Assembly (NCBI RefSeq): GCF_009933175.1
Contig: NZ_MAEJ01000027.1
Coordinates: 1-64,000, forward strand
DNA: 64,000 nucleotides
DNA from: Candidatus Enterococcus huntleyi
GTDB taxonomy: Bacteria; Bacillota; Bacilli; Lactobacillales; Enterococcaceae
Direction: 5' to 3'
Both the position numbers and the translations under genes were made by a program. Below, piece by piece: positions 27,823 through 37,548 of the stretch; within the stretch, counting starts at the first letter, position 1, and every line of letters starts with the position of its first letter. The notes beneath the pieces were generated by a model. The model worked only from the letters and a program-made list of their open reading frames with translations. It ran no database searches and was not told where the DNA came from.

Positions 27823-28374
27823 CTATGAAGTGACTTCTTGCATAAATAGATTAGTGACTTCATTGAGACTAATATGTACAGCTAATTCTTCATCGTCTGC
27901 TTGGGCATGAGCACGTTGGGCTGCTTTTCCCAGTGTATAGAACCAAAATAGATCAAATAATTGATCCAATCGCTCAGATGAAATCGTCTGATATTCTGGC
28001 AGTGAGACGACTAAGTTTTTAAAATGAATACCAATCAGCTCACGCATCAGTGGCCGACAAGTTTCGTCTTGTAAAAAGAAGCGTTCAAATTCTGCGGGTT
28101 TTTTCTCAGCATATTGACAGATGACTTCTGAAAAAGAAGGTAAGTCACTTCGTTCTTTATCTGTCAGAAACTGTTCAACTGTTTGAATAATGTATTCACT
28201 CGTTGCCGTTTTGAAGATAGTCAGATTTTCGAATTCTCGATAGATTGGCTGAGTAGAGCAAGCAATGACTTTGGCTACTTTTCGCGCATGGAAATGTTTG
28301 AATCCTTCATCTACAACTAATTGATAAGCACCTTGTAGAAGCTGTTCACGATAAATCTTTTTTGTACGAACCAT
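27823..28374 (-). CDS. TetR/AcrR-family transcriptional regulator
   Basis: The 183-residue protein has an N-terminal helix-turn-helix (REQLLQGAYQLVVDEGFKHFHARKVAKVIACSTQPIYREF), a slightly unusual TetR DNA-binding domain, and a helical ligand-binding C-terminal part. It should repress a target gene until a ligand binds. There is no efflux pump or enzyme beside it, so its target is unknown. ATG follows AAAGGAGTTCATCAAT. Confidence 0.83.
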   Translation of the reverse strand: MVRTKKIYREQLLQGAYQLVVDEGFKHFHARKVAKVIACSTQPIYREFENLTIFKTATSEYIIQTVEQFLTDKERSDLPSFSEVICQYAEKKPAEFERFFLQDETCRPLMRELIGIHFKNLVVSLPEYQTISSERLDQLFDLFWFYTLGKAAQRAHAQADDEELAVHISLNEVTNLFMQEVTS

Positions 28375-28761
28375 ATTGATGAACTCCTTTACGTTTATTT
28401 AAGTCGCTAAAAAATCGACAACATCTGCATTATGAAAATACTGGACTGACTCACTCTGAGAAGAAGTGTTATGAGTTATGTAGGCAGTACGGAATGATTG
28501 AGATTATGTAGTGCGAATGGCTGCCAAAATTTTTAGGAGACTGAATCGAGAAAAATTAAGAAAGACATGAGAAAATGTCTCTATTCTTAGAGAATAACAT
28601 AAGAATTTAATAAAAAATCATCAAAAATCGGCAAGGAAGTTCCCAATTTGTTATAAAAGTCTGATAGAATAGGAGATAGGAATTATTTTTTTTGCGCTAA
28701 AATATATGTTTGGTTATTTTATAGTGGCAAATTGATTATTTTATGAAAAGAGGTGTAGTGC
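28375..28761. other. Divergent intergenic region tetR/Mga-like gene
   Basis: These 387 bases contain short inverted repeats (AGACAT/ATGTCT near 28562; ATTCTTAGAGAAT near 28582) and an extended -10 box TGATAGAAT toward the Mga-like gene, about 90 bases before its start. No open frame or named RNA was seen. Confidence 0.45.
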
Positions 28762-30273
28762 TTGATAAAAAAATTATTAAAACAAAGTACCGGGAAAAGA
28801 CTCGAATTATTTCGTTATATCATGATTCAAAATCCAGTCTCAATTAAAGAGTTAATGGATACGTTCCAGTTCTCTCGAACGACCATCAAGCGAATGCTTC
28901 AAGAGGTATCCAATGATTTGGCCACGCTACAGATTGAGGGAGAGATCGTTCAGTCAGCAGAATTTTCTTATTCATTTGTTAACAAGACGGAAGAGGTTTC
29001 GGGAATTTATCATCAGCTCATATTGTACTATTGCCAACAGAGTGCAGTGTTTCAGATGTTGCAGTTAAATTATCTCGAAAATGAGTTAACGGTTCCGATT
29101 TGTTGTGAAAAAATGAATATTTCAGAAGCGTATTGCTACAAAGTAATCAATGAAACAAATTTATTTCTGAAAGATTTTCACATAAAGCTAGTGACGCAAC
29201 AAAAGCAATTGACCTTTAAAGGTGATGAAGCGTCTATTCGGCTGTTAGGCTATTATTTATTTAGTCATACTTATCTTGGCATACAATGGCCATTTACGCA
29301 TATAACTGAGCAACAAATTACCCAACAAATGACGGTGAGCTATCGGAACTTTTTGGAAAGAAAATCATTCTCTGAAAAGGAGACGATTTATTACTGGCAT
29401 GCTGTCAATACGCTGCGTGTATCGCAAGGTCATATGATTGAAGAATTGGATGAGGAGAGCCAAGAAATTTTACAGCTACTCACGAAGGATTATCCAATCT
29501 TCAAACCGAAGCAGCTTTATATTTATGAGATTGATCCAGCCGATTATCAAAAAGAGTTGTATTTTAGTACCTTCATTACACAAATACAGTTATCTAAAGT
29601 AGCCGAATTAGCGCCGCATTTAAAAAAGATTGGGGATCAAATCCGTCGATTGGACTTTAAGATTATTAAGTTCTTTAATCAAATGATGGAAGAATATGAT
29701 AAGTATTTCGGCTTTGAGATGTCAGAGCATGAATTTTCTTTATTGATGTATCAGCTGGTATTTCCTTATATCCGTGACAAGTATGTGGTTTATGGTAAGG
29801 ATAAGTTTGTCGAAGTGATTTATCATTATGCGGCGGTTAATTATGATGTACCGAAGAAGAAAATCGAAGTTACTGATTTCCTAAACTACTTTATGGAAAG
29901 AAAAAGTCCTGAAGAGTATAAATTCTTCCTGACCAATAATAAAATATTTATTATCGGAATATTAGTTGCGACGTCTGTTCGCTTGGAGAAGAAACAGATT
30001 AAGTTATATATCCACAATTCATTAAAAGGCATGTCAGGGGAGTCGCTGATTCGCTATCGCTTAGAAAATATGTTTAATCCTAAAACAGTCACAGTTGTGA
30101 GTGATATCCACGAGGCTGATTTAATTATTTCAGATGCGGTAGAAGAGGAACGCAATCCTAAAGCGAGCATTTTCTTCTTAGAGGATTTGAATAATCAATA
30201 CCAATGGAAGTATTTACTGGATACGGTGTTAGGCTTGTTAGAAGAGCGAATAGATACAAAAAATGCAAACTAG
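28762..30273 (+). CDS. Mga-family (PRD-containing) transcriptional regulator
   Basis: The 503-residue protein has an N-terminal Mga-type helix-turn-helix (ISIKELMDTFQFSRTTIKRMLQEV is close to residues 24-50), a second DNA-binding segment, central PRD-like regions and a C-terminal EIIB-like part (VVSDIHEADLIISD). Mga/AtxA-type proteins control surface and virulence genes and sense sugar phosphotransfer. The start is TTG behind AGAGGTGTAG. It stands alone, so its targets lie elsewhere. Confidence 0.85.
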   Translation: MIKKLLKQSTGKRLELFRYIMIQNPVSIKELMDTFQFSRTTIKRMLQEVSNDLATLQIEGEIVQSAEFSYSFVNKTEEVSGIYHQLILYYCQQSAVFQMLQLNYLENELTVPICCEKMNISEAYCYKVINETNLFLKDFHIKLVTQQKQLTFKGDEASIRLLGYYLFSHTYLGIQWPFTHITEQQITQQMTVSYRNFLERKSFSEKETIYYWHAVNTLRVSQGHMIEELDEESQEILQLLTKDYPIFKPKQLYIYEIDPADYQKELYFSTFITQIQLSKVAELAPHLKKIGDQIRRLDFKIIKFFNQMMEEYDKYFGFEMSEHEFSLLMYQLVFPYIRDKYVVYGKDKFVEVIYHYAAVNYDVPKKKIEVTDFLNYFMERKSPEEYKFFLTNNKIFIIGILVATSVRLEKKQIKLYIHNSLKGMSGESLIRYRLENMFNPKTVTVVSDIHEADLIISDAVEEERNPKASIFFLEDLNNQYQWKYLLDTVLGLLEERIDTKNAN

Positions 30274-30398
30274 TCTTTTGTGGAATTGCTAGATATAGAA
30301 CTATGTCAGCAGAAGAGTAACAGACGAAGTATCGAGATAAAGGGACCTAAAATAAGCTGCCATAAGATCAAGGTTTAAATGGGGTCCAAGGGATATAA

Positions 30399-30474
30399 GA
30401 AAAAGCATCAGATAAGTGGACAGGAGAGGTCAGTTTGACCTGTTTTCCTTCCAAACTATCTGATGCTTTTTTAT
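30399..30474. terminator. Long bidirectional terminator
   Basis: The 14-bp outer arms AAAAGCATCAGATA/TATCTGATGCTTTT enclose a smaller hairpin. T-runs or A-runs flank both ends. It divides the convergent Mga-like gene and a small basic protein gene, and touches the stop codon of the latter. Confidence 0.8.
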
Positions 30475-30683
30475 TCTTCTTCCAAGAGTCGGTTGAGTTC
30501 TGCTAGTAATTGAGCTGTGTAAGATTCTCGAAGTTCTAGTTCGTAGTTTTTAGCTGCACTACGGCTAGCGAATTTGCGTTTTATTTTGACCGTTTTCGTT
30601 TTAATTTTGATTTTTTTGTTGCTACGTTTGATGATTTGGTCGACTACTTCTGCGACTAGTTGCTCTTTTTCGTGCGCGTTCAT
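30471..30683 (-). CDS. Small basic protein of unknown function
   Basis: The 70-residue protein has a lysine-rich centre (KRSNKKIKIKTKTVKIKRKF) between two predicted helices; the C-terminal one is acidic (LLAELNRLLEEE). I start at the ATG at 30683, because GAGGAG lies 9 bases before it; the ATG 8 codons upstream has no ribosome site. The charge pattern suggests nucleic-acid binding, but I recognise no family. It converges on the Mga-like gene. Confidence 0.65.
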   Translation of the reverse strand: MNAHEKEQLVAEVVDQIIKRSNKKIKIKTKTVKIKRKFASRSAAKNYELELRESYTAQLLAELNRLLEEE

Positions 30684-30801
30684 ACGCTTCATCTCCTCGT
30701 TTGTCATCAGTAATCGGATGATTTGGTTCTGATTAAGAAATCTACCTTAAGTGCCATTCGATAATTATCTAGAATGAGAATGGCAAATTTAGCTAGAGCA
30801 A

Positions 30802-30840
30802 AAGGAGCTGTGCTAATTTCTTGCGCAGCTCCTAAAAATT
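30802..30840 (-). terminator. Terminator of the rpoY-rnjA operon
   Basis: The hairpin AGGAGCTG.GC/GC.CAGCTCCT, with TTTT on the minus strand, lies just past the rnjA stop. Confidence 0.8.
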
Positions 30841-30843
30841 TAT

Positions 30844-32520
30844 TTATTTATCGGGTGTCATAATCATAGGTAAGATCATTGGGTGACGTTCCGTTTTCTC
30901 GAATAAGAAAGGTTGTAACGCACCAGTCATTGCATCACGAAGTTTTGCTTCGGTACAATCCGGCGCATTTAGCACTTCACGTAAGGCATGGAATAAAATT
31001 CGTTGGCCTTCACTGATCATCTCACCAGATTCGCGCATGTAGACAAATCCGCGTGAAAGAATATCTGGTCCTGCTAATACTTCTTTCTTAGCGATGTCGA
31101 CGGTTGTAACAGCTAAGACAAGTCCTTCTTCAGAAAGAATACGGCGATCACGTAAGACGACATTGCCGATATCACCGACGCCGTTCCCATCTACATAAAC
31201 ATCACTTGCATTAAAGTGTCCAGCTACGCGCGCGCTATCAGCAGTGAGAGCTAAGACGTCTCCATTTTCTAAGATGAAGCAGTTGTCGGCCGGTACTCCT
31301 GTATCCTGAGCTAATGAGGTATGGATTTTTAACATCCGGAATTCGCCATGCACAGGCATGAAATACTTAGGATTCATCAAACGAAGCATTAATTTTTGTT
31401 CTTCTTGTCCACCGTGACCAGAGGTATGGATATTGTTAATCTTTCCGTGAATAACATCTGCACCAGCTTCTGATAACAGGTTAATCAAATGGTTAACACT
31501 TGTTGTGTTTCCAGGAATTGGTGAGCTGGAGAAGATTACAGTATCATCTGGTTGAACTTGAATTTGGCGATGCGTACCATTTGCGATTCGGCTAAGGGCG
31601 GCCATAGGCTCACCTTGGGAACCGGTACACAGAATCATGGTTTCGTTGGCTGGCAATCGGTTAATTTCATGGGCATCGACAAACGTTCCATCGGGCACAT
31701 TAATATACCCTAGGCGTTGGCCGTTGACAATGGCATTTTCCATACTTCGGCCAAAGACCGCAATTTTTCGTCCAGTAGCAACGGCTGCATCTGCTGCTTG
31801 TTGCAAACGGAAAATATTTGAAGCAAAGCTGGCAAATATGACACGACCATCGATTTTTTCGAAAATTCGTTGAATCGAGGCACCAATCGTTTTCTCAGAT
31901 TTCGTGAAAGTTGGAATCTCAGCATTGGTACTATCAGAAAGTAGGCAAAGGACGCCTTCTTCACCGATACGGGCCATTTTATGCAAGTTTGCTGGCTCGC
32001 CAACGGGTGTGAAATCAAATTTGAAGTCACCAGTGGCAACAATATTTCCAGAAGGCGTCTTAACGACTACTCCTAAAGCGTCTGGAATACTGTGCGTTGT
32101 CCGGAAGAAACTAATCGTTGTTTTGCGGAAACGGATAATTGTTTCTTCATTAATCTCATGCATCACAGCATCTCTCAATAAGCCGTGCTCATCTAATTTA
32201 TTAGTGATTAGAGCCAGTGCTAGTGGTCCAGCATAAATCGGAATATTTGCCTGACGTAATAGGTAAGGCACACCGCCGATATGATCTTCGTGACCATGGG
32301 TGATGACTAAGGCTTTCACTTTTTGAATGTTTTGGACAATGTAGCTGTAATCTGGAATCACATAGTCAATGCCTAGAAGGTCATCTTCAGGGAACTTAAT
32401 CCCTGCATCAATCAAGATAATCTCATCTTGGAATTGTACCCCATATGTGTTTTTTCCAATCTCGCCCAATCCACCAATAGCAAAAACACCTGTCTCGTTG
32501 TTTTTAATAAAAGGCTTCAT
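30844..32520 (-). CDS. rnjA: Ribonuclease J1
   Basis: The 558-residue metallo-beta-lactamase/beta-CASP ribonuclease has an intact metal site, HGHEDH at residues 75-80, which separates it from the degenerate RNase J2 form. Later motifs include SDSTNAEIP and the beta-CASP segments with [10 protein letters not shown]. It performs 5'-3' exonuclease and endonuclease steps in mRNA decay and rRNA maturation. It starts one base after the rpoY stop, the usual rpoY-rnjA operon of Firmicutes. Confidence 0.95.
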   Translation of the reverse strand: MKPFIKNNETGVFAIGGLGEIGKNTYGVQFQDEIILIDAGIKFPEDDLLGIDYVIPDYSYIVQNIQKVKALVITHGHEDHIGGVPYLLRQANIPIYAGPLALALITNKLDEHGLLRDAVMHEINEETIIRFRKTTISFFRTTHSIPDALGVVVKTPSGNIVATGDFKFDFTPVGEPANLHKMARIGEEGVLCLLSDSTNAEIPTFTKSEKTIGASIQRIFEKIDGRVIFASFASNIFRLQQAADAAVATGRKIAVFGRSMENAIVNGQRLGYINVPDGTFVDAHEINRLPANETMILCTGSQGEPMAALSRIANGTHRQIQVQPDDTVIFSSSPIPGNTTSVNHLINLLSEAGADVIHGKINNIHTSGHGGQEEQKLMLRLMNPKYFMPVHGEFRMLKIHTSLAQDTGVPADNCFILENGDVLALTADSARVAGHFNASDVYVDGNGVGDIGNVVLRDRRILSEEGLVLAVTTVDIAKKEVLAGPDILSRGFVYMRESGEMISEGQRILFHALREVLNAPDCTEAKLRDAMTGALQPFLFEKTERHPMILPMIMTPDK

Positions 32521-32521
32521 T

Positions 32522-32734
32522 CTAAAACTCCGTTAATGTGAATTCAGCATTTTCTTTTTCATACTCAAGATGGCTTCCTTCAAGAGCTTGTACGAATTCA
32601 ATATTGTACGGGGTATTGTCTTCGACTAATTGACGGGCCACTACGTCATTATCAGCCTCAATGTAAAGAGAAAGTGTTTGTTCTCTTTTTGGATTGCGTT
32701 CTTTTGTTTCTTGGTAATAAACTTTGTAAATCAT
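32522..32734 (-). CDS. rpoY: RNA polymerase auxiliary subunit epsilon
   Basis: The 70-residue protein matches RpoY (YkzG): [20 protein letters not shown], then [27 protein letters not shown]. It binds core RNA polymerase in Firmicutes. Linkage to rnjA is conserved, which supports the call. AAAGGAGACGAACTAT precedes the ATG. Confidence 0.93.
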   Translation of the reverse strand: MIYKVYYQETKERNPKREQTLSLYIEADNDVVARQLVEDNTPYNIEFVQALEGSHLEYEKENAEFTLTEF

Positions 32735-33209
32735 ATAGTTCGTCTCCTTTATCTGTGTCTGCTTTTTGCAGTAATCTAACTAGTTGACCTTCTTTTGCAC
32801 AGCAAAAAACGGGGGGCATAGCCGCCACCTAAAGTTTACTCTGTATGCTTCTTCCATACGTTCTTGTAATGAAAGAAGAGAAAGCCTCAACATTGCTTTC
32901 CCGCTAATCGTAATACTTTTTCACCGGACATTTTGTATGCAAGATACAACAATTATAGATATTTTATCATAGAATAATTGATAAGTATAGAAACATGAGC
33001 AGGGGATTGGAAAGAATTTAAGGGAAACTTCCAAATTCACGATCATTGAGTTGTTATTTTAATCGTTCTCTAATGAAAACAAGGAGTAAGAAGGAGTGAA
33101 TGCCGTGTTTTTTAAAGGAAAATAAACTTTTTTTCAAATATGCGGGTGCCATAAAAAAATTGATGTGCTATATTAGAAATAATCGATAAAAAAGAGGGGA
33201 GCTGATTAA
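32735..33209. other. Long leader of rpoY-rnjA and promoter region of the ABC exporter
   Basis: These 475 bases hold no gene. On the minus strand a long leader contains a small hairpin GTATG/CATAC, then GGTGGCGGCTATGCCCCCC followed by a T-run about 70 bases before rpoY. This looks like an attenuator-type stem, although its pairing is imperfect. AT-rich promoter-like sequence follows around 32945-33000. The right part serves the divergent ABC exporter. Confidence 0.4.
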
Positions 33210-34940
33210 TTGAAACTAATGTGGCATTACACAATGCGGTATAAGAAATTATTGTTTCTAGACTTCGTTTGTGTATTCGGATTTATTTTAATTGAGTTAG
33301 GACTGCCAACAATTTTGGCAAAAATGATCGATTTAGGCATAGGACAAAAGGATTATGACTATGTGAAACAACAAGGAATTCTTATGATTGTGATTACCGT
33401 TATTGGAATTATAATGAATATTTTATTAGGATTCTTTTCTGCACGAATCACAACAAATATTGTTGCGGATATTCGTGATGATTTATTTGAAAAGGTGCAA
33501 ACCTATTCTCATACTGAATATGAAACGATTGGGGTTTCTTCGTTAATTACCAGAACTACGAATGATGCGTACCAAATTATGTTGTTTCTACAGAACATTT
33601 TGCGGACAGGTTTTATGACGCCGATGATGTTCTTTGTGAGTTTATATATGGTTATGCGCACCAGCGTGAGCTTAGGCTGGTATGTGCTAGGCGCGCTACC
33701 GTTCCTATTGTTAGCGGTGGTGGCTATTGCGAGAATTTCCGAACCGTTATCAAATAAACAACAAAAAAATCTAGACAGCATCAACAGTATTTTACGGGAG
33801 AATTTATCAGGACTTCGCGTAATTCGCGCGTTTGTGAATGAAAAATTTGAAGAAAAACGTTTTGAAAAAGTTAATGAAGATTACACAGATAGCTCAAAAC
33901 GACTCTTTCGTTTGATGGCTGTTGCTCAGCCGGGCTTTTTCTTCTTATTTAATATCGTTATGGTCTTAATTATTTGGAGCGGTTCTGTTCAGATTGAAGC
34001 AGGTAGCTTGCAAGTGGGAGATTTAATTGCCTTTATCGAATATATTTTCCATGCGCTATTTTCTTTCATGTTGTTTGCTAGTATTTTCATGATGTATCCA
34101 CGTGCGGCGGTTTCAGCTCGTCGTATTCAAGAAGCATTGGATGCGCAGCCAGCAATCGTTGAAGAGGAGACAGGAATTACTGAAACAGGGACGAAAGGTT
34201 ATATTGAGTTCAAAAATGTGACGTTTGCCTACCCTGGACATTCTGAAAGTCCTGTTATTCGAAATGTGAGCTTTACGGCAAGTCCTGGCGAAACAGTTGC
34301 TTTCATCGGGAGTACGGGTAGTGGGAAATCAACCTTAATTCAGTTGATTCCACGCTTTTATGATGTCAGTGAAGGACAAGTCCTGATTGACGGAGAAGAT
34401 GTTAAAAAGTATAAATTAAGTGCTTTGAGACAAAAAATTGGTTTCATTCCTCAGAAAGCACTGCTCTTTACTGGGACAATTGCAGAAAATTTACGTTATG
34501 GTAAAGAAGATGCAACCCAAGCAGAGATGGAGCGAGCAGCGGATATTGCGCAGGCCTCAGAGTTCATCTCGCAAAAGCCAGATGGCTATGATGAGCATCT
34601 GTCTGAAGGCGGAGCCAACTTCTCTGGTGGACAAAAACAACGTTTAGCGATTGCTCGTGCGATTATCAGAGATCCAGAAATCTATATTTTTGATGATAGC
34701 TTTTCAGCCTTGGATTACCGGACGGATGCGAATTTACGTGCTCGTTTGAAAAAAGAAACGACTAAATCGACCGTCTTGATCGTGGCGCAACGTGTCGGAA
34801 CAATCATGCACGCCGACAAGATTATCGTCTTGAACGAAGGCGATGTCGTGGGCATGGGCACACACAGAGAATTACTTGAGACTTGCCCAATTTACTATGA
34901 TATTGCGGCCTCTCAGTTGTCAGAGGAGGAATTGTCATGA
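33210..34940 (+). CDS. efrA: Heterodimeric ABC exporter subunit, LmrC/EfrA type
   Basis: The 576-residue half-transporter has six membrane segments (residues 1-300) and an ATPase domain with Walker A GSTGSGKST, signature FSGGQKQRLAIARA and Walker B IYIFDDSFSALD. An aspartate replaces the catalytic glutamate after Walker B, as in the degenerate-site partner of BmrCD/LmrCD pumps. The start is TTG behind AGAGGGGAG. It overlaps the next gene by 4 bases. By family it exports drugs or lipids; the gene symbol is by resemblance to enterococcal EfrA. Confidence 0.85.
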   Translation: MKLMWHYTMRYKKLLFLDFVCVFGFILIELGLPTILAKMIDLGIGQKDYDYVKQQGILMIVITVIGIIMNILLGFFSARITTNIVADIRDDLFEKVQTYSHTEYETIGVSSLITRTTNDAYQIMLFLQNILRTGFMTPMMFFVSLYMVMRTSVSLGWYVLGALPFLLLAVVAIARISEPLSNKQQKNLDSINSILRENLSGLRVIRAFVNEKFEEKRFEKVNEDYTDSSKRLFRLMAVAQPGFFFLFNIVMVLIIWSGSVQIEAGSLQVGDLIAFIEYIFHALFSFMLFASIFMMYPRAAVSARRIQEALDAQPAIVEEETGITETGTKGYIEFKNVTFAYPGHSESPVIRNVSFTASPGETVAFIGSTGSGKSTLIQLIPRFYDVSEGQVLIDGEDVKKYKLSALRQKIGFIPQKALLFTGTIAENLRYGKEDATQAEMERAADIAQASEFISQKPDGYDEHLSEGGANFSGGQKQRLAIARAIIRDPEIYIFDDSFSALDYRTDANLRARLKKETTKSTVLIVAQRVGTIMHADKIIVLNEGDVVGMGTHRELLETCPIYYDIAASQLSEEELS

Positions 34941-36703
34941 AAAAAACATTCTCTTCATTAATGCGTTTAGGGCAATATATCAAGCCTTACAAAGTTTCAT
35001 TTATCTTAGTGATTGTCTTTGCCGTTCTGACTGTCGTGTTTAATGCGGCGCTGCCGTACGTGACAGGGTTACCGACGACAGAGATTTCAAAAAATATTCT
35101 AAATAAAGAAGCCATCAATTTTGACTACATTATTATGTGTTTGGTCTGGATTACGGTAGTGGGGATTGGTTATTCAATTTCTCAATTGTTATCAGGTGTG
35201 TTAATCGCTAATGTTGTGCAACAAGCAATGAAGGATTTGCGCCGTGATATTGAAGAAAAAATTAACCGATTACCGGTTTCTTATTTTGATAAGAATCAAC
35301 AAGGGAATATTTTGTCCCGTGTGACCAACGATGTCGATGCCGTTAGTGGTGCGTTGCAACAGGCGTTTATTGGCGTAGTGAATGCAATTCTTGGGATTGT
35401 CATGGCGATTGCGATGATGTTTTATATTCATCCGTTGATGGCTCTTATCTCAATGATTATGATTCCACTTTCTATCTTTATTTCTAAAATAATTGTTCAA
35501 ATCTCTCAGAAATATTTCCAAGGGATGCAAAATTCCTTAGGGGATCTGAATGGTTACGTTCAAGAAAATATGACTGGGTTTAGCGTCTTGAAAGTCTATG
35601 GACGGGAAAAACAAACCTTGGAAGGCTTTAAAGGAGTCAACCATAAGCTGAGATATTTCGGCTTCCGTTCAGCTTTCATTTCTGGTTTAATGATGCCTTT
35701 GGTACAAATGACCGCCTATGCCACGTATATTGGTATGGCTGTAATGGGTAGTTTTTATGTTATTTCAGGTGTGATTGTTGTCGGTCAGCTTCAAGCGTTT
35801 ATCCAATATATTTGGCAAGTCAGTCAGCCAATGGGGAATATTACGCAGCTTTCTTCTGTCTTACAGAGTGCTTCGGCAGCTACGACACGTGTCTTTGAAA
35901 TCTTAGATGAACCAGAAGAAATCCAAAATGAAGTTAACGTTCCGATGCCAGAGCAAATAGAAGGCCATGTCAAATTTGATCATGTTTCTTTTGCCTATGA
36001 TCCAAAGAAACCGTTAATCCAAGACTTGAACTTTGAAGTGAAAGCCGGACAAACGGTCGCAATTGTTGGACCAACTGGGGCAGGTAAGACGACGCTAATC
36101 AATCTTCTGATGCGTTTTTACGATGTAAATGAAGGGGCCATTCGAGTAGATGGTATTAATACGAAAGATATGGATCGAAGCGATGTGCGGTCGATTTTCG
36201 GGATGGTCTTACAGGATGCTTGGTTATATGAAGGAACAATTGCCGACAATATCCGTTTTGGACATTTAGATGCAACTGATTATGAAGTGGTTGATGCAGC
36301 GAAGACAGCCAACGTCGATCACTTTATCAGAACGATGCCAGATGGTTATGAAATGGAAATTAATTCTGAGGGTGATAATATTTCCCTTGGACAAAAACAA
36401 CTATTAACCATTGCTCGTGCCGTGATTTCAGATCCGAAGATTCTTATTCTAGATGAAGCAACAAGCTCTGTTGATACGCGTTTGGAAGCTTTAATTCAAA
36501 AAGCTATGGATCGTGTGATGAAAGGCAGAACGAGTTTTGTGATTGCCCATCGGCTTTCAACAATTCGTGATGCCGACTTGATTCTTGTAATGAATCAAGG
36601 AGAAATCATTGAAAAAGGAACCCACGAAAGCCTATTAGAAAAAGGTGGATTCTACGAAAAACTATACAATAGTCAATTTGCTGAAGAAGGCGACTACGAG
36701 TAA
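34937..36703 (+). CDS. efrB: Heterodimeric ABC exporter subunit, LmrD/EfrB type
   Basis: The 588-residue half-transporter pairs with the preceding subunit. Six membrane segments are followed by Walker A GPTGAGKTT and Walker B ILILDEATSSVD with the intact catalytic glutamate. The signature is the variant ISLGQKQ rather than LSGGQ, so the two subunits together make one full and one impaired ATP site. ATG overlaps the stop of the first gene (ATGA). By family this is a multidrug exporter. Confidence 0.87.
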   Translation: MKKTFSSLMRLGQYIKPYKVSFILVIVFAVLTVVFNAALPYVTGLPTTEISKNILNKEAINFDYIIMCLVWITVVGIGYSISQLLSGVLIANVVQQAMKDLRRDIEEKINRLPVSYFDKNQQGNILSRVTNDVDAVSGALQQAFIGVVNAILGIVMAIAMMFYIHPLMALISMIMIPLSIFISKIIVQISQKYFQGMQNSLGDLNGYVQENMTGFSVLKVYGREKQTLEGFKGVNHKLRYFGFRSAFISGLMMPLVQMTAYATYIGMAVMGSFYVISGVIVVGQLQAFIQYIWQVSQPMGNITQLSSVLQSASAATTRVFEILDEPEEIQNEVNVPMPEQIEGHVKFDHVSFAYDPKKPLIQDLNFEVKAGQTVAIVGPTGAGKTTLINLLMRFYDVNEGAIRVDGINTKDMDRSDVRSIFGMVLQDAWLYEGTIADNIRFGHLDATDYEVVDAAKTANVDHFIRTMPDGYEMEINSEGDNISLGQKQLLTIARAVISDPKILILDEATSSVDTRLEALIQKAMDRVMKGRTSFVIAHRLSTIRDADLILVMNQGEIIEKGTHESLLEKGGFYEKLYNSQFAEEGDYE

Positions 36704-36760
36704 AAAAATGCCACTGCATCAACTAGTGTTGGTGAGGGCTAAATTGAATAGAGTACAGTG

Positions 36761-36800
36761 TCTCCAGTTAAGCGAGCTTGCTTAGCTGGAGTTTCTTTTT
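36761..36800 (+). terminator. Terminator of the ABC exporter operon
   Basis: The hairpin CTCCAGTTAAGC/GCTTAGCTGGAG (12 bp with one G-T pair) ends in TTTCTTTTT. Confidence 0.85.
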
Positions 36801-36827
36801 GACATGGATTATAAAACTTGGATGATT

Positions 36828-36858
36828 AAAAACCCCGACAACTGTGTCGAGGTTTTCT
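36828..36858 (-). terminator. Terminator of hicAB
   Basis: Arms AAAACC.CGACA and TGTCGAGGTTTT enclose a 4-base loop, with a T-run on the minus strand, 33 bases past the hicB stop. Confidence 0.8.
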
Positions 36859-36890
36859 TAATAGCTATTCGCTTACTTTCATTTCTAAAA

Positions 36891-37271
36891 CTATCTAATT
36901 TGTAATTTATCTAATAACGCATTAGTCAGTATTTCTGAATAGTTAATCCCGGCTTTATCTGCTCTTATTGAAATCCATTCAGGGACTGTAACATTTTTCC
37001 GGATTGCTTTATTTCCTCTGATAAAAGGAGTGGCATCTGCTTGTACCATACTTACAAATCCATTATCTACGTTTAAGTTGTGAATGTTACTAGCTTTAGG
37101 TAAGTCAATACCTTCATCGATATAATAGGCAATCATACCAGATAAGAAGTCACTAGCTTCCTTCATTGCTTCTTCTAAAGTGTCACCTTCAGCTCCGCCT
37201 TGAAACTCCGGAAATTCAATCCAGTACCCACCATCCTCTTCATGAAAAATAGCTGGATAAGTCTTAATCAT
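36891..37271 (-). CDS. hicB: HicB-family antitoxin
   Basis: The 126-residue protein opens YPAIFHEEDGGYWIEFPEFQGG, the partial RNase H-like HicB fold, followed by GDTLEEAMKEASDFL. Its C terminus has a ribbon-helix-helix or Arc-like part (VPEWISIRADKAGINYSEILTNALLDKL) that binds the operon's own operator. It neutralises HicA. It lies 34 bases downstream of hicA, in the usual toxin-first order. Confidence 0.92.
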   Translation of the reverse strand: MIKTYPAIFHEEDGGYWIEFPEFQGGAEGDTLEEAMKEASDFLSGMIAYYIDEGIDLPKASNIHNLNVDNGFVSMVQADATPFIRGNKAIRKNVTVPEWISIRADKAGINYSEILTNALLDKLQIR

Positions 37272-37305
37272 AATTTCCCCTCCTTTAAAAGCCAGGGGCT
37301 GGCTA

Positions 37306-37494
37306 TTATTTCAAACCAAGTCCCCTTAGCAACTTTTGTTCCATTCCGTTTTTTAAGTCCTTGTTACTATGAACGGGAATTGAAACTGGTTCATATCCCT
37401 CTTTCATCATGATGTGATGACTTCCGTTTACACGGACTTCTCTCCATCCAGACTTGATTGCGAGTCGAAACATTTCTTTTCCAGTAAGTGGCAT
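37306..37494 (-). CDS. hicA: HicA-family mRNA interferase toxin
   Basis: The 62-residue double-stranded-RNA-binding-fold protein has the catalytic histidine in NGSHHIMMK and the family ending SIPVHSNKDLKNGMEQKLLRGLGL. It cleaves mRNA when freed from HicB. I use the ATG at 37494, since AAGGAGG lies 9 bases upstream and the family begins MPLTGKEM; a longer frame of 18 more codons runs into the promoter. Confidence 0.92.
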   Translation of the reverse strand: MPLTGKEMFRLAIKSGWREVRVNGSHHIMMKEGYEPVSIPVHSNKDLKNGMEQKLLRGLGLK

Positions 37495-37519
37495 TTCGGA
37501 ATACCTCCTTACATATATG

Positions 37520-37548
37520 ATTATACGTATGATGCGCATGATAGTCAA
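37520..37548 (-). promoter_or_regulatory. hicAB promoter with overlapping operator
   Basis: On the minus strand TTGACT and a perfect TATAAT are 17 bases apart. The spacer contains ATCATGCGCATCAT, centred on the palindrome ATGCGCAT, a likely HicB binding site that would block RNA polymerase. Confidence 0.7.

Noticed and set aside
31904-32236. 110-codon frames on both strands inside rnjA
   Set aside because: These are shadows of the RNase J1 gene.
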